Virus record (IMG/VR): IMGVR_UViG_3300036772_000294
Span: 1-64,000 of that record
Reading direction: 5' to 3' (one strand)
DNA from: a virus
Length of the DNA: 64,000 nucleotides
In this document: piece by piece, positions 17,840 through 25,722 of the stretch
How the letters are laid out: each line of letters begins with the position of its first letter
How positions within the stretch are numbered: position 1 is the stretch's first letter
Translations under genes and position numbers: made by a program
Notes under the pieces: generated by a model
The model's database searches: none
What the model was told of the DNA's origin: nothing
What the model saw: the letters and a program-made list of their open reading frames with translations, nothing else

Positions 17840-18352
17840 CTATTTCTCCACTGTACCCAGGCGCAGGCTGTCCACCTGCCTGATTGCCTGCTTATCAATA
17901 TTTTGTTCATGAATCAGGACAATCAACGGCTCAAGCCATTCAACTGCTTGCTGATAGGTTATGTCACTGGAGGCAAGGGGATAAGTACGGGTTGCGTCAG
18001 ATCCGCCGGAATGGGGGAGCATACCGGCATTGTACGTGGCAACGAGTGAGTGCAGGCGCTCAGCGTAAATACGAGGAACAGGTTTAGCAGCACAATCCTC
18101 AGTTTTGAAAACCGTACGGTTAATCGTTCGCCAGACCTGGGACTGGCCTGTCTCGTTTTGCTTTGCATTTTTTGCTTCCACTGAAATTGTATTGAGCCGT
18201 TGAAAAAGAGCTGATTGCAACGAAACTTTTGCTGTCAGGTTAAGGTTCTCTTTGTTCAGACTGATATTTTCCGCGCGTGTATCAATTGCCCAGTTAGCTG
18301 CGTAACACACCGCTATCGCTCCCCCCAGCATTAACATGATCTTCCATTTCAA
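17840..18352 (-). CDS. i-spanin (Rz-like)
   Basis: The 170-residue protein has a single N-terminal membrane anchor (residues about 4-20, IMLMLGGAIAVCYAANWAI) and a periplasmic helix after it, the topology of an inner-membrane spanin. It overlaps the endolysin stop by four bases, and a lipoprotein frame (17959-18168) is embedded within it. Together with the endolysin they make the outer-membrane disruption step of lysis. The C-terminal part (ITYQQAVEWLEPLIVLI) resembles the LysB family. Confidence 0.65.
   Translation of the reverse strand: MKWKIMLMLGGAIAVCYAANWAIDTRAENISLNKENLNLTAKVSLQSALFQRLNTISVEAKNAKQNETGQSQVWRTINRTVFKTEDCAAKPVPRIYAERLHSLVATYNAGMLPHSGGSDATRTYPLASSDITYQQAVEWLEPLIVLIHEQNIDKQAIRQVDSLRLGTVEK
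17959..18168 (-). CDS. o-spanin lipoprotein (Rz1-like), embedded in i-spanin
   Basis: A frame inside the i-spanin gene encodes a lipoprotein signal, RIVLLNLFLVFTLSAC, with lipobox Cys at about residue 39. A short proline-rich mature part follows (PIPADLTQPVLIPLPP). This is the classical Rz1 design. The true start may be internal, since a GTG with GAGG upstream lies nearer the signal peptide. The partner is the i-spanin encoded in the other frame. Confidence 0.7.
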   Translation of the reverse strand: MQSKTRQASPRSGERLTVRFSKLRIVLLNLFLVFTLSACTHSLPRTMPVCSPIPADLTQPVLIPLPPVT

Positions 18353-18735
18353 GCTGGATAGTCCCTATGTGGGAGCTGAAAATGCGGCCCATCCTTCAGC
18401 GTTATCCAGTCCCCACCCCATTCAATCGGAATGTTCAGATCTTTGGCTGCCTGCTTAACGCTGTTAGCAATTTGCTTATAGTATTTCCATTCCCATGAGC
18501 CAGACGGTGTTGGAAAAGCGAAGACATCAACGGCATGGCCGGTAATGTGTCGGCTATTCATCGTCTGGCTTTTACCAGCGGCTAAAAGCTCCTTCTGCCT
18601 GGCGACCGTTCGCAGACCTTCGGTAATACCAAAGTCGATAGGGGAGAGCTCTAATGCGCGGCGAACAACTGTAACCAGTTGTGGATTGACGCCTTTGAGG
18701 TTTGTTTCGCTTCTTTGGCTGAATTTAAATGTCAT
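18349..18735 (-). CDS. Endolysin, L-alanyl-D-glutamate peptidase type (VanY/M15)
   Basis: The 128-residue protein has the M15 metallopeptidase motifs SRHITGHAVDV (His63, Asp70), EWGGDW (about 105-110) and DGPHFQL (His118). Length is typical of single-domain phage endopeptidases that cut the peptide stem of peptidoglycan. No signal peptide is visible, so a holin is expected. None is evident directly next to it. It is followed by Rz/Rz1, forming a lysis cassette. Confidence 0.85.
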   Translation of the reverse strand: MTFKFSQRSETNLKGVNPQLVTVVRRALELSPIDFGITEGLRTVARQKELLAAGKSQTMNSRHITGHAVDVFAFPTPSGSWEWKYYKQIANSVKQAAKDLNIPIEWGGDWITLKDGPHFQLPHRDYPA

Positions 18736-18736
18736 A

Positions 18737-19480
18737 TCAGGATGGCCTATTGAGTAGTTCGGACTTCACGCTATCGGGTAATAAGGTAAGGGCCGCATCG
18801 TTCATCGATCCGCCCTGTGTTAAAGAGTCCAGAAGGATAATGGTTATCGCGTCATCTTTGGCCGCGTGGGCCGCGTTGACAGAATTAGCGGCATTGCTGG
18901 CCAGCTGCTCAACATCGTGCGCAGGGGTATCGCATGCGGTTATCTGCTGCTGAAGAGCAGTAGTGACGCTCCTTACTTCCTGGATCAGAGCGTCAGATAG
19001 CACTGGCGGGACGAGCTTGAGGGCAGCGTTTACGCGTGCGAAGCATGCTGCAGCGGGCGCGGTATTTATCAGTTGAAGCTGAGATTGCAGGTTGCCGGAT
19101 TTACGGTCATCGGTAATGGCAACGAGAATCTGCGGCTGGGTATCGGACGGCAAATGATTCACCTTGCAATACACGTCCCATCCAATTTGTATGCCGATCA
19201 GTTCTGACTTAGTGGCATTGGCCTCTATCAAGCTGGCAAGCGCAGCGGCGTGCTCACAGATATTTTTCAAGGCCGCCGGAGAGCTTTTTATATAAGTCAC
19301 TTCAGGTGAAATGCTGGGCGGGTATACGACATCGGACGAAATCATTGCCGCCAGCTGCACCTGCCGGCTGGTAGCGAGATCAATGCAGGATGAGGCTGTC
19401 TTTAGTGCTGCTGGCTTAATAAGCCCACCAGTTGCCTGAAGCGCTTGAAAAGCACGTACCTGGTAGTCTTTATCAAGCAT
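18737..19480 (-). CDS. Conserved-type phage protein of unknown function
   Basis: The start is set at ATG 19480, within eight bases of the upstream stop; a longer frame would overlap the upstream gene. The 247-residue product is helical and rich in Ala, Ser and Leu. It begins MLDKDYQVRAFQALQATG and has several Cys residues. No transmembrane segments are clear. It sits between the PAAR tip gene and the endolysin, so it may be a structural or lysis-linked protein. I do not recognise a family. Confidence 0.5.
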   Translation of the reverse strand: MLDKDYQVRAFQALQATGGLIKPAALKTASSCIDLATSRQVQLAAMISSDVVYPPSISPEVTYIKSSPAALKNICEHAAALASLIEANATKSELIGIQIGWDVYCKVNHLPSDTQPQILVAITDDRKSGNLQSQLQLINTAPAAACFARVNAALKLVPPVLSDALIQEVRSVTTALQQQITACDTPAHDVEQLASNAANSVNAAHAAKDDAITIILLDSLTQGGSMNDAALTLLPDSVKSELLNRPS

Positions 19481-19664
19481 GCTTTGACTCCGGGATTGCC
19501 TGGAGCATGCATTCCCGGCAAACGTATTTGCCTGATGCCCGGTCAAAATAAATGGCTTCACGATTAGAGCAGGGCGCTGAATAACAAAGGCCGTTATAGA
19601 TGCCCTTTGTGTGACTGCCGCGCCCGCGTAAACGGCTTTCGCGCGTGGTGGCTGCTTTTTGCAT
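19473..19664 (-). CDS. Small zinc-binding-type protein
   Basis: Start at ATG 19664, just downstream of the PAAR stop. The 63-residue product contains YSAPCSNREAIYFDRASGKY followed by VCRECM, that is one Cys and a CREC pair, which may bind one zinc. It overlaps the next gene by eight bases. Its function is unknown. Confidence 0.5.
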   Translation of the reverse strand: MQKAATTRESRLRGRGSHTKGIYNGLCYSAPCSNREAIYFDRASGKYVCRECMLQAIPESKHA

Positions 19665-19669
19665 AACGT

Positions 19670-19954
19670 TTACTCGATTGTCAGAAAGCCGTCGCCGGTG
19701 GCCACCGATGACCCGCAGGAAACTGGATCGCCAACGCATACAATTGGTACGCCATTAACAGTGAAGTATGGGCGCGTACTGATAGCCGAACCATCGTGCG
19801 AAGAAACGATATCCGCGTGTACGGCAAACATATTGCCGGCGACTAAAACGGGTAGTCCGTTAACTGTCATAAAGGGCTCATTGGTTACGGCAGGACGCGG
19901 CGGAAACCCCCCGTGGCCTGAACAAATTGAACTCGCTATCGCGATCGCTGACAT
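19670..19954 (-). CDS. PAAR-motif tail spike tip protein
   Basis: A 94-residue protein with two copies of the PAAR-type segment (FMTVNGLPVLVAGNMFAVH and FTVNGVPIVCVGDPVSCG) and HDGSA between them. PAAR proteins cap the central spike of contractile tails and bind one metal through Cys and His. Here candidate ligands are the His and Cys residues in these segments. It lies away from the main spike gene (22651) but on the same strand. It heads the operon that also encodes lysis genes. Confidence 0.65.
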   Translation of the reverse strand: MSAIAIASSICSGHGGFPPRPAVTNEPFMTVNGLPVLVAGNMFAVHADIVSSHDGSAISTRPYFTVNGVPIVCVGDPVSCGSSVATGDGFLTIE

Positions 19955-20017
19955 ATCTCAGTCTCTATCCGTTGAAGTGGTGACTGGTCATCTTAAGTTG
20001 ATTGTTTTATGACCTTG

Positions 20018-20047
20018 CATTATAGGATAACAAAAAGTTTAGGATAG
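20018..20047 (+). promoter_or_regulatory. C1-type operator motif pair, copy B
   Basis: Two copies lie in tandem: ATTATAGGATAAC at 20019-20031 and AAAAAGTTTAGGATAGC at 20031-20047. They point in the plus direction, upstream of the PAAR operon but opposed to its transcription. No plus-strand gene follows, only a hairpin. Confidence 0.45.
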
Positions 20048-20088
20048 CGAGGGGAGAGTTTAATCAAGAAGAGGGCACACAAAGCAAT

Positions 20089-20118
20089 ACAGCCTCCACA
20101 GGAATCTGCGGAGGCTGT
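20089..20118. terminator. Hairpin, possible terminator
   Basis: A nine-base stem ACAGCCTCC/GGAGGCTGT lies downstream of the 20215-21204 gene and of operator copy B. The T-run is poor in both directions (TTATAC, or TATTGCTTT on the minus strand), so function as a terminator is uncertain. Confidence 0.4.
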
Positions 20119-20214
20119 TATACACGCGGACTGCCAGATGCTTGCATTGCCCGGCATAGTTTCGGGCTGCGGTGATTACATGGTTAGCCTGGAGTTTTTA
20201 CCTCGTTTAGGCAA

Positions 20215-21204
20215 TTAATAAGCAATAATTTTCTCTTCAGCTCCACAAGCATTTGCGGGGGAATTTCTTGCTGAACCTATCCAGATTCCAAATGAGCCGT
20301 CTGGTTTTTTGCAATAAACACGGGCCTGCCTTTCACATACAGCACTAAGAGTAGGCATGTCAGTAATTGAAATTGGCGGGCAATCCTTGATCTGAGATAA
20401 AGGTTTACCAGTGGTGTTGCTGAACGGGAGAGGTGCTGGGCATCCAGGTTTTGGGGCACTTATCACTCCGTTACCCAATAACTGTGGTTCACAATTTTCT
20501 GGTGGTGGAGGAGGTGGGGTAATTTTTTCAACTTTCTTAGGATGTGGGATATATAACATTGCCCCATTGAAGTTGGTATTTATGATCAAAGTAACAGGGC
20601 GTTCACCGATTCTGTCACAACTAAAATATTGTTCATTCCCGTCAATCTCCTGATCTTTTTCAACCATACTATCGCAAGTCATTCCGATTATTTGAGGTTT
20701 TCTAATTATTGTCGTATGAGACACTGATCCTACATTCATAAATTTAATTGAGATATTTACCTGAGAATCATCTACAACTTCGCCATTAATTATCAAACCT
20801 CCTTGTCTGTTCTTGCATTGGCTCCATGCATCAATAATTTTAGGGTCTGCAACAAGACGGAGTGCCGAAGTGTAGCCTTGATCGGACATGTCACTCTGAT
20901 TTTTGCTGCAATACTGATTTTTAGTGTTATTAACATCACTTGAATTGGAACTACCAGTTAGGCCCAGCCCAATAGAGCCAAGTTGAAGGCTTACACCGCC
21001 ATCCCAGCCACCGGAGCTACTTTTATCCTGAGATGTAGAGGAGCAGAATTCGCTATTGAAAATGTTTCTCAGGTTTGATTTGTGCAGATCAGAGTAAGTA
21101 TTTCTCACGCCTTGCTCAAGTATGGCATCACATCCATCTAGGGCATAAGCGTTAGTTGATAAAAGGCCCAAAAGCGATACAACGCATAGTAACTTTGTAC
21201 ACAT
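20215..21204 (-). CDS. Secreted protein of unknown function
   Basis: The 329-residue protein has a signal peptide (LLCVVSLLGLLSTNAYA, cleavage about residue 22) and no further membrane segment. The mature part has many Cys residues, a glycine-serine patch, and a PPPPPPENCEP proline stretch in the second half. The region is AT-rich. It stands alone with its own hairpins on both sides, so it looks like an accessory (lysogenic conversion) gene. The upstream region 21205-21312 holds a plausible AT-rich promoter but no motif I can name. Confidence 0.55.
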   Translation of the reverse strand: MCTKLLCVVSLLGLLSTNAYALDGCDAILEQGVRNTYSDLHKSNLRNIFNSEFCSSTSQDKSSSGGWDGGVSLQLGSIGLGLTGSSNSSDVNNTKNQYCSKNQSDMSDQGYTSALRLVADPKIIDAWSQCKNRQGGLIINGEVVDDSQVNISIKFMNVGSVSHTTIIRKPQIIGMTCDSMVEKDQEIDGNEQYFSCDRIGERPVTLIINTNFNGAMLYIPHPKKVEKITPPPPPPENCEPQLLGNGVISAPKPGCPAPLPFSNTTGKPLSQIKDCPPISITDMPTLSAVCERQARVYCKKPDGSFGIWIGSARNSPANACGAEEKIIAY

Positions 21205-21312
21205 ATAGCGCCCTTATTTTTTTAATAGATATAAATCAAGGTAGCAGTACTATATAAATCCTCAATAGATAAGAAGTATAATTTTATTATATTTGATGAC
21301 CGTCCTCAAAGG

Positions 21313-21334
21313 AGGCCCAATGTATGTTGGGCCT
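21313..21334 (-). terminator. Hairpin after rdgC
   Basis: An eight-base stem AGGCCCAA/TTGGGCCT lies just after the rdgC stop in the minus direction, followed by CCTTTGAGG. It is a plausible weak terminator. Confidence 0.5.
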
Positions 21335-21345
21335 GTGAGTCAGAA

Positions 21346-22275
21346 CTAGATAGGCTGCTGGCCTTTATATTCCCCACCTAAGGCAGCAATAACCTCGGCA
21401 ATCATTGCTGCAACCTCACTGGTAAAAAGAAGGAAATCAGCGTCGAAGCGCTGCGCCAGGTCCTCCAGGTCAATATCATCATTTTGATTTAGCAGCGTGT
21501 CGCAAAATTTAAGTTTTGAAAGCACGCCGTCGTCACTAAGTGAAAAGGTGATACGCTCTTGCCATTCCAACGCCAGCTTCGTCACGACCTTTCCGGCTTC
21601 AAGGTGGACACTTATCTCATCTGAGATCAGGTCTTGCCGTTTGCAGCCTATAACGCCTCCATGCTCAAGGATGGCGGTTAGCTGCGCCTCGTCCTGAATG
21701 AGGAAACCAGCTGGTGCATTACCCGTCTTGAGCCATTCGGTGAGCGTGAGTTCAACTGCACATTCAAACGTGAGGGGAACAACCGGCAAGGAGCCGATAG
21801 ATTTCCTCAGAAGCGCCAGGGCATCTTCTGCGCGTTTTGCGCTGGTGGCATTGATGGCAATCAGACCGGTTGTCGTATCGATCCAGATCTCGGTGCGGGA
21901 ATACTTGCTGAATGCGCGCGGCAGCAGCGTATGTAGCACCTCATCTTTGAGAGAATCCTTTTCGGCTTTTTTCAGCTTTCGGCCCAGACTCTGTTGAAGC
22001 TTCTCTATTTTCTCCTGCAGGTGCATTTTCAGCACCGGCGACGGGAGGATCTTCTCTTCACGCTGGACAACCAGAAGAATGTGCCCTGAGCCAGTGTGTA
22101 TGAGACTATCGCTGAGGTTCTCCAGTGGCGGCACCCAACCAGCTTTTGCCATGTCCTGGCTGGTACAAGTAACAAAGGCAAAAGCAGCCAGCTGTGCGGG
22201 CAGGCTTTCGGCATCCCAGGACAGATCACGCGATTGACGGTACAGGCAAAGGTTCTTAAAGGGTCTGAATAGCAT
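21346..22275 (-). CDS. rdgC: Recombination-associated protein RdgC
   Basis: A 309-residue protein matching the RdgC family: N-terminal [13 protein letters not shown], then [36 protein letters not shown] and a C-terminal [16 protein letters not shown]. Host RdgC (about 300 residues) forms a DNA-binding ring and blocks RecA filament action. A GGAGG site precedes the start, and it overlaps the upstream gene by 20 bases. Plasmid- or phage-borne copies exist, but P1 itself is not known to me to have one. Together with the Ref gene this gives two RecA-linked functions. Confidence 0.9.
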   Translation of the reverse strand: MLFRPFKNLCLYRQSRDLSWDAESLPAQLAAFAFVTCTSQDMAKAGWVPPLENLSDSLIHTGSGHILLVVQREEKILPSPVLKMHLQEKIEKLQQSLGRKLKKAEKDSLKDEVLHTLLPRAFSKYSRTEIWIDTTTGLIAINATSAKRAEDALALLRKSIGSLPVVPLTFECAVELTLTEWLKTGNAPAGFLIQDEAQLTAILEHGGVIGCKRQDLISDEISVHLEAGKVVTKLALEWQERITFSLSDDGVLSKLKFCDTLLNQNDDIDLEDLAQRFDADFLLFTSEVAAMIAEVIAALGGEYKGQQPI

Positions 22276-22582
22276 CGTCTGCGGCCTCCATAGTCAAGAT
22301 GAAAGTGGACGCAGCGTGGGCAGGAATAAAAACGAGCGTAACGCTTTCCAGCCCGATCTCAGCGCAGTAACGCAGACAGCCGTCACTGGTGGTCCAGTAT
22401 TTGATCCCGCCGCGTGTTTCCTTAGCCACCAGCTCTAAATCGTCTTTATTAGCGGATTTGCAATAAAGAGCATATTTGTCGGTAGACAGGTCTTTACGGA
22501 CTTCGAAATTCTTCACTGACTCGCATTCAATCATCTGAATTAGAGAAAGCTTATCAATTAATCGTTGTTCCATTTGAGGCAC
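22256..22582 (-). CDS. Small protein coupled to rdgC, unknown function
   Basis: A 108-residue protein upstream of and overlapping rdgC by 20 bases. It could start at GTG 22582 or at the ATG nine bases later. The sequence includes [20 protein letters not shown] and [16 protein letters not shown], without motif. Its coupling to rdgC suggests a recombination-associated accessory. Operator copy C lies 45 bases upstream, though oriented away. No family recognised. Confidence 0.5.
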   Translation of the reverse strand: MPQMEQRLIDKLSLIQMIECESVKNFEVRKDLSTDKYALYCKSANKDDLELVAKETRGGIKYWTTSDGCLRYCAEIGLESVTLVFIPAHAASTFILTMEAADDAIQTL

Positions 22583-22626
22583 ACCCCGTGGTGAGAAAGT
22601 CAGCTTGTGCCCCTATTGAATCACAC

Positions 22627-22650
22627 AATAAAATCAAAGTTTAGGATAAC
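22627..22650 (+). promoter_or_regulatory. C1-type operator motif, copy C
   Basis: The motif AATAAAATCA plus AAGTTTAGGATAAC lies directly beside the stop codon of the spike gene and 45 bases upstream of the 22256-22582 start. It points in the plus direction, that is opposite to both neighbouring genes. Confidence 0.5.
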
Positions 22651-23271
22651 TTATTTTTTAAACTCCACCGCTGCGCTTTTTGAGCTGAGCATGCCCCCCG
22701 CTTTAAGGTTTATGTTGCCCGCGGCTTCCAGATCTAAATCACTCCCTGATTTTAATTTCATGCCCCCGTCGGCTTGAATAAAGGCATTTTGAGTAGTGAT
22801 GATGTAGATCTGTCCTGTGTCGTTCATACCCATCGTTGTATTGCTGGCCATGTGTGTAACGGACCAACTGCCATTAGGGCTGCGGTGCTCGAGCAGTCCG
22901 TTGCGGTTGTAAACGAAATCCTCGGTCGGGGTGTTGGGTGACACGTCAGGCGCGCCTTCTACCGCTGGTGGCTGATAACCTGGCCCTCCCCATGATTCAG
23001 GGGGAACATTTGGGGTGCCGCCGGGAGCATCCTGAGCGGCTCCAACGATAAGAGGGCGACGGGTATCCCCGTTATAGGGGAACTCTACCCACACATAATC
23101 GCCGACTTTACACGGGACAAATGCGCCGCCGATGGGGAGGAGGTATTCCGCCCAGGGGCAGGCTTCATCCGGGACTGCATCCCATGTGCCGACGAGCTTT
23201 ATCTGTGCGCGCATGAGCTTGTCAGGATCTATGGTGTTGGTGATTTTGGCCCGCATACGTAAATTAGTCAC
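22651..23271 (-). CDS. Baseplate spike protein (gpV/gp5 OB-fold type)
   Basis: The chosen start is GTG 23271: GGAG lies eight bases upstream and it overlaps the end of the hub gene. The 206-residue product has an OB-fold core (AQIKLVGTWDAVPDE, PCKVGDYVWVEFPYNGDTRRPLIVG), then a repetitive beta-helix-like end with GSDLDLEAAGNINLKAGG. This is the pattern of gpV and VgrG-type membrane-piercing spikes. With the hub gene upstream it makes the central baseplate complex. The PAAR protein at 19670 may cap this spike. Confidence 0.75.
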   Translation of the reverse strand: MTNLRMRAKITNTIDPDKLMRAQIKLVGTWDAVPDEACPWAEYLLPIGGAFVPCKVGDYVWVEFPYNGDTRRPLIVGAAQDAPGGTPNVPPESWGGPGYQPPAVEGAPDVSPNTPTEDFVYNRNGLLEHRSPNGSWSVTHMASNTTMGMNDTGQIYIITTQNAFIQADGGMKLKSGSDLDLEAAGNINLKAGGMLSSKSAAVEFKK

Positions 23272-24253
23272 CGTTGAATACTCCCATTTCAACAAAGCAA
23301 CGATAATTATCGCCGGTATCGAAGTGCGTTACTTTCGTGGCAACCATAACAGCGGGCATCGACTCGTCTACACTGCTTTCGCTGTTATCGCGGTGAATGA
23401 CGCACTTTATCGGGTAGCCTGGAGTGATGGCACCGAAACCAGGCGTATCAAACTCAAGCGCCGGTGCGAAGTAGTTACGCAGGTTGTTTAGTTGTGCTAC
23501 GTCCCCAGCTGGCACCAGCCTGATAGGGTCGCTCTCGCCTCCCTTCGAGCTGCGTAAGCCTTCGGTCATGGAGTAACTGACGTAGCGCACTTTGTGCTGA
23601 CGTTCCAGCTCATAATCCTTACTCAGAATTTTGAAGGACAACATCGAGTGTCGGGCCTTCGCGTTGTTGGCCTCGATAGTGAGCATTGCTGACTGGCCGG
23701 ATAACCGGGCCATGTCTTTGAAATGCAGCTTGCCGCGGGACCACCAGCATAACGCACCATGATCTTTGGCTATCTGACGAAGGAGCTTAGATGGCAGCCC
23801 ACCAACATTCAGATGATATGTTCCCAGCCCGTGAAATGTATCCGCGTCGATCGCAGCACCTGGAGCGAGCTCGCGCAGTATCGCGGCGGGTTGCTTTTCA
23901 ACAAAGAAACGCGTCGTACTACTTGGCGTCTTAAGCTTGAATGTTGTTTCCGAAAACGCGTTGATCTCAATGATTGGGCCAGCCATTGGCGGCACGACAA
24001 CGGTAAAGCGTTCTTTGAAGATAGTGCCCCCCCCATCGGGGTCGCCTAATGACGCCTCTATCAAGGTCCCTTTCTGCACCTTCATATTGTCGTTATACGT
24101 ATGGTCGTTGTTGTTCAGCCTGATTATCAGCTGTGGACCGCTCATGTCCGACGTTTCTATGTATGCCAGCTGGGCAATGCGTTCGACGGGTATTTGCCTA
24201 CCCGCTAACGTCAGGTGCTGAACAAAGAAACTGGTCTGATTGTTATCGCTCAT
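23264..24253 (-). CDS. Baseplate hub protein (gpD/gp27-like)
   Basis: Start at ATG 24253, with an eleven-base overlap into the upstream gene. The 329-residue product lies directly upstream of the spike gene, as hub genes do. It has a phage-late-control-gene-D-like layout: a beta domain (PQLIIRLNNNDHTYNDNMKV), a segment with PAAILRELAPGAAID and KLLRQIAKDHGALCWWSRGKLHF, which is typical of gpD/gp27 hubs, and a final beta domain. This family forms the ring holding the spike. Confidence 0.7.
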   Translation of the reverse strand: MSDNNQTSFFVQHLTLAGRQIPVERIAQLAYIETSDMSGPQLIIRLNNNDHTYNDNMKVQKGTLIEASLGDPDGGGTIFKERFTVVVPPMAGPIIEINAFSETTFKLKTPSSTTRFFVEKQPAAILRELAPGAAIDADTFHGLGTYHLNVGGLPSKLLRQIAKDHGALCWWSRGKLHFKDMARLSGQSAMLTIEANNAKARHSMLSFKILSKDYELERQHKVRYVSYSMTEGLRSSKGGESDPIRLVPAGDVAQLNNLRNYFAPALEFDTPGFGAITPGYPIKCVIHRDNSESSVDESMPAVMVATKVTHFDTGDNYRCFVEMGVFNGD

Positions 24254-25037
24254 GCAGGACGCTCCCATAGACGCGCACTGTCGTATTCACCGGCTCTATA
24301 AATTCGGCTTCCAGTATCTCGGACACAACGTCTATTGCGATGGCATTTGCGTACAAGCGCCCCTCGTCGCGGCTTACTGACTGTGAGGCGAATGAAACCT
24401 CCATGGGGAATTCCACCTCAGTGTTGAGCATGACAGGCGCGCCGCCGAGGCGTGTTTTAGCCTGGAACGTTTTCGTCCTTTTTCGTGTGCTTCGCCGCAT
24501 ATAGGTTGCGAGCGTTGTACTCATCATGGAAAGGGAATGTTTTTCATCGGAGATCAGCACGACGGTATAGGTGAACTTCACAAACGATTTGTTAACGATG
24601 GCGTAAGCGAGCTGTCTGGCTGTTCCCTCGGTCCTAACCAACGTACCGATATTCTCGATATCGATGTAGGCGTCAGTGTCGAACATGCCAAAATCGACGC
24701 TGCGGCTAACATGGATAACGGGTAGTGCGTTGTGGTTGATATTTTTGCCGTGTTCACCCTTCCTCCCTTCTTTGGCCTTTGTTATGGCGTTTACCAGGTC
24801 CATAGGCGTGTCATATTCGCCTACAAATACACGGTCTTTAGGGTCGCGCGCCAGGAAGGCACGGAAGGGATCACTTTCGCGGCGCTGGTCGGTGATTCGT
24901 ATGCCGGTGAATATCTCCAGGATGTAATTCCCAAAGGCTGTATCGACGTCGCTCAGGTCCGTTATTTCCCGCTCACCAGTTAATGTTTTATTGGGGATTT
25001 GAAACTGCGCTAAAAGCTCTCTTGTCTCAGTGCTCAT
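24243..25037 (-). CDS. Tail/baseplate protein of unknown function
   Basis: A 264-residue protein in the baseplate operon, overlapping both neighbours. It has a regular alternation of strands (VNKSFVKFTYTVVLISDEKH) and a basic helix (TYMRRSTRKRTKTFQAK). No signal or membrane segments are seen. The operon context puts it in baseplate or tail assembly. It may correspond to one of the P1 baseplate genes 5, 6, 7, 24, 25 or 26, but I cannot tell which. Confidence 0.5.
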   Translation of the reverse strand: MSTETRELLAQFQIPNKTLTGEREITDLSDVDTAFGNYILEIFTGIRITDQRRESDPFRAFLARDPKDRVFVGEYDTPMDLVNAITKAKEGRKGEHGKNINHNALPVIHVSRSVDFGMFDTDAYIDIENIGTLVRTEGTARQLAYAIVNKSFVKFTYTVVLISDEKHSLSMMSTTLATYMRRSTRKRTKTFQAKTRLGGAPVMLNTEVEFPMEVSFASQSVSRDEGRLYANAIAIDVVSEILEAEFIEPVNTTVRVYGSVLHER

Positions 25038-25722
25038 CGGTAATTACTCCCTCAAAACTACGCGAAGGGATGCAGAAGTACAGACTGCCGACGTTGGTCG
25101 TACCGTAATTTGCAATACGCAACACGTACCACCAGGCGGTCCGGGTCTGGCCGCCCGCGATATCTTCTTTCCAGGCCAGCACGCTTCCGATCGGAATACC
25201 TTTTGAGGCTATCTTCAGCACCAGTGCGGAGTCACCGATCCCGGCGTTATCGTCTCCGGCATCCATCGAAATAAACGAGTCCATCTCATCGGGCACATCG
25301 ACAACACAAACCTCTTCAGGGTCACTATATGTGAGCTCCTGCTGGTGGGGATCAAGTCGGGTAAATTCAGCTTGTTCGTATGCGCCCGTTTCAAAGCCTG
25401 TCTCATCCACTTCTGAGGGGATGTCGCTTACAGGACGCCATAAAAGAGCATCAAAGCTATCAGGACTGGCTTTTATCAGTTTCATCCAGCTGTCGGCCAG
25501 AAGCTCATTAAGGCCGCTTTTAACACCGAGAGAGTGGCGATTACGTTCAAGCTTATCGAAATTGCCGGCTACGATAGGTTTTACAGGTAGGACGGGATCG
25601 ATTGTCGTTTCTCCAATACATTCAGGCATTGGCACCAATTTATCTTCGGCGCCCCCATTGCCGCTGCTGGATGCGTCAGGCGGCATGGGCTCATAAAATT
25701 CACTATAAATTGTCACGGTCAC
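25027..25722 (-). CDS. Tail/baseplate protein of unknown function
   Basis: A 231-residue protein starting at GTG 25722, overlapping the stop of the upstream gene (GTGA). It overlaps the downstream gene by eleven bases. The N-terminus is proline- and glycine-rich, the middle is acidic, and the C-terminus has YVLRIANYGTTNVGSLYFCI, which looks like a beta sheet. It is tightly coupled in the baseplate operon. No family recognised. Confidence 0.5.
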   Translation of the reverse strand: MTVTIYSEFYEPMPPDASSSGNGGAEDKLVPMPECIGETTIDPVLPVKPIVAGNFDKLERNRHSLGVKSGLNELLADSWMKLIKASPDSFDALLWRPVSDIPSEVDETGFETGAYEQAEFTRLDPHQQELTYSDPEEVCVVDVPDEMDSFISMDAGDDNAGIGDSALVLKIASKGIPIGSVLAWKEDIAGGQTRTAWWYVLRIANYGTTNVGSLYFCIPSRSFEGVITDEH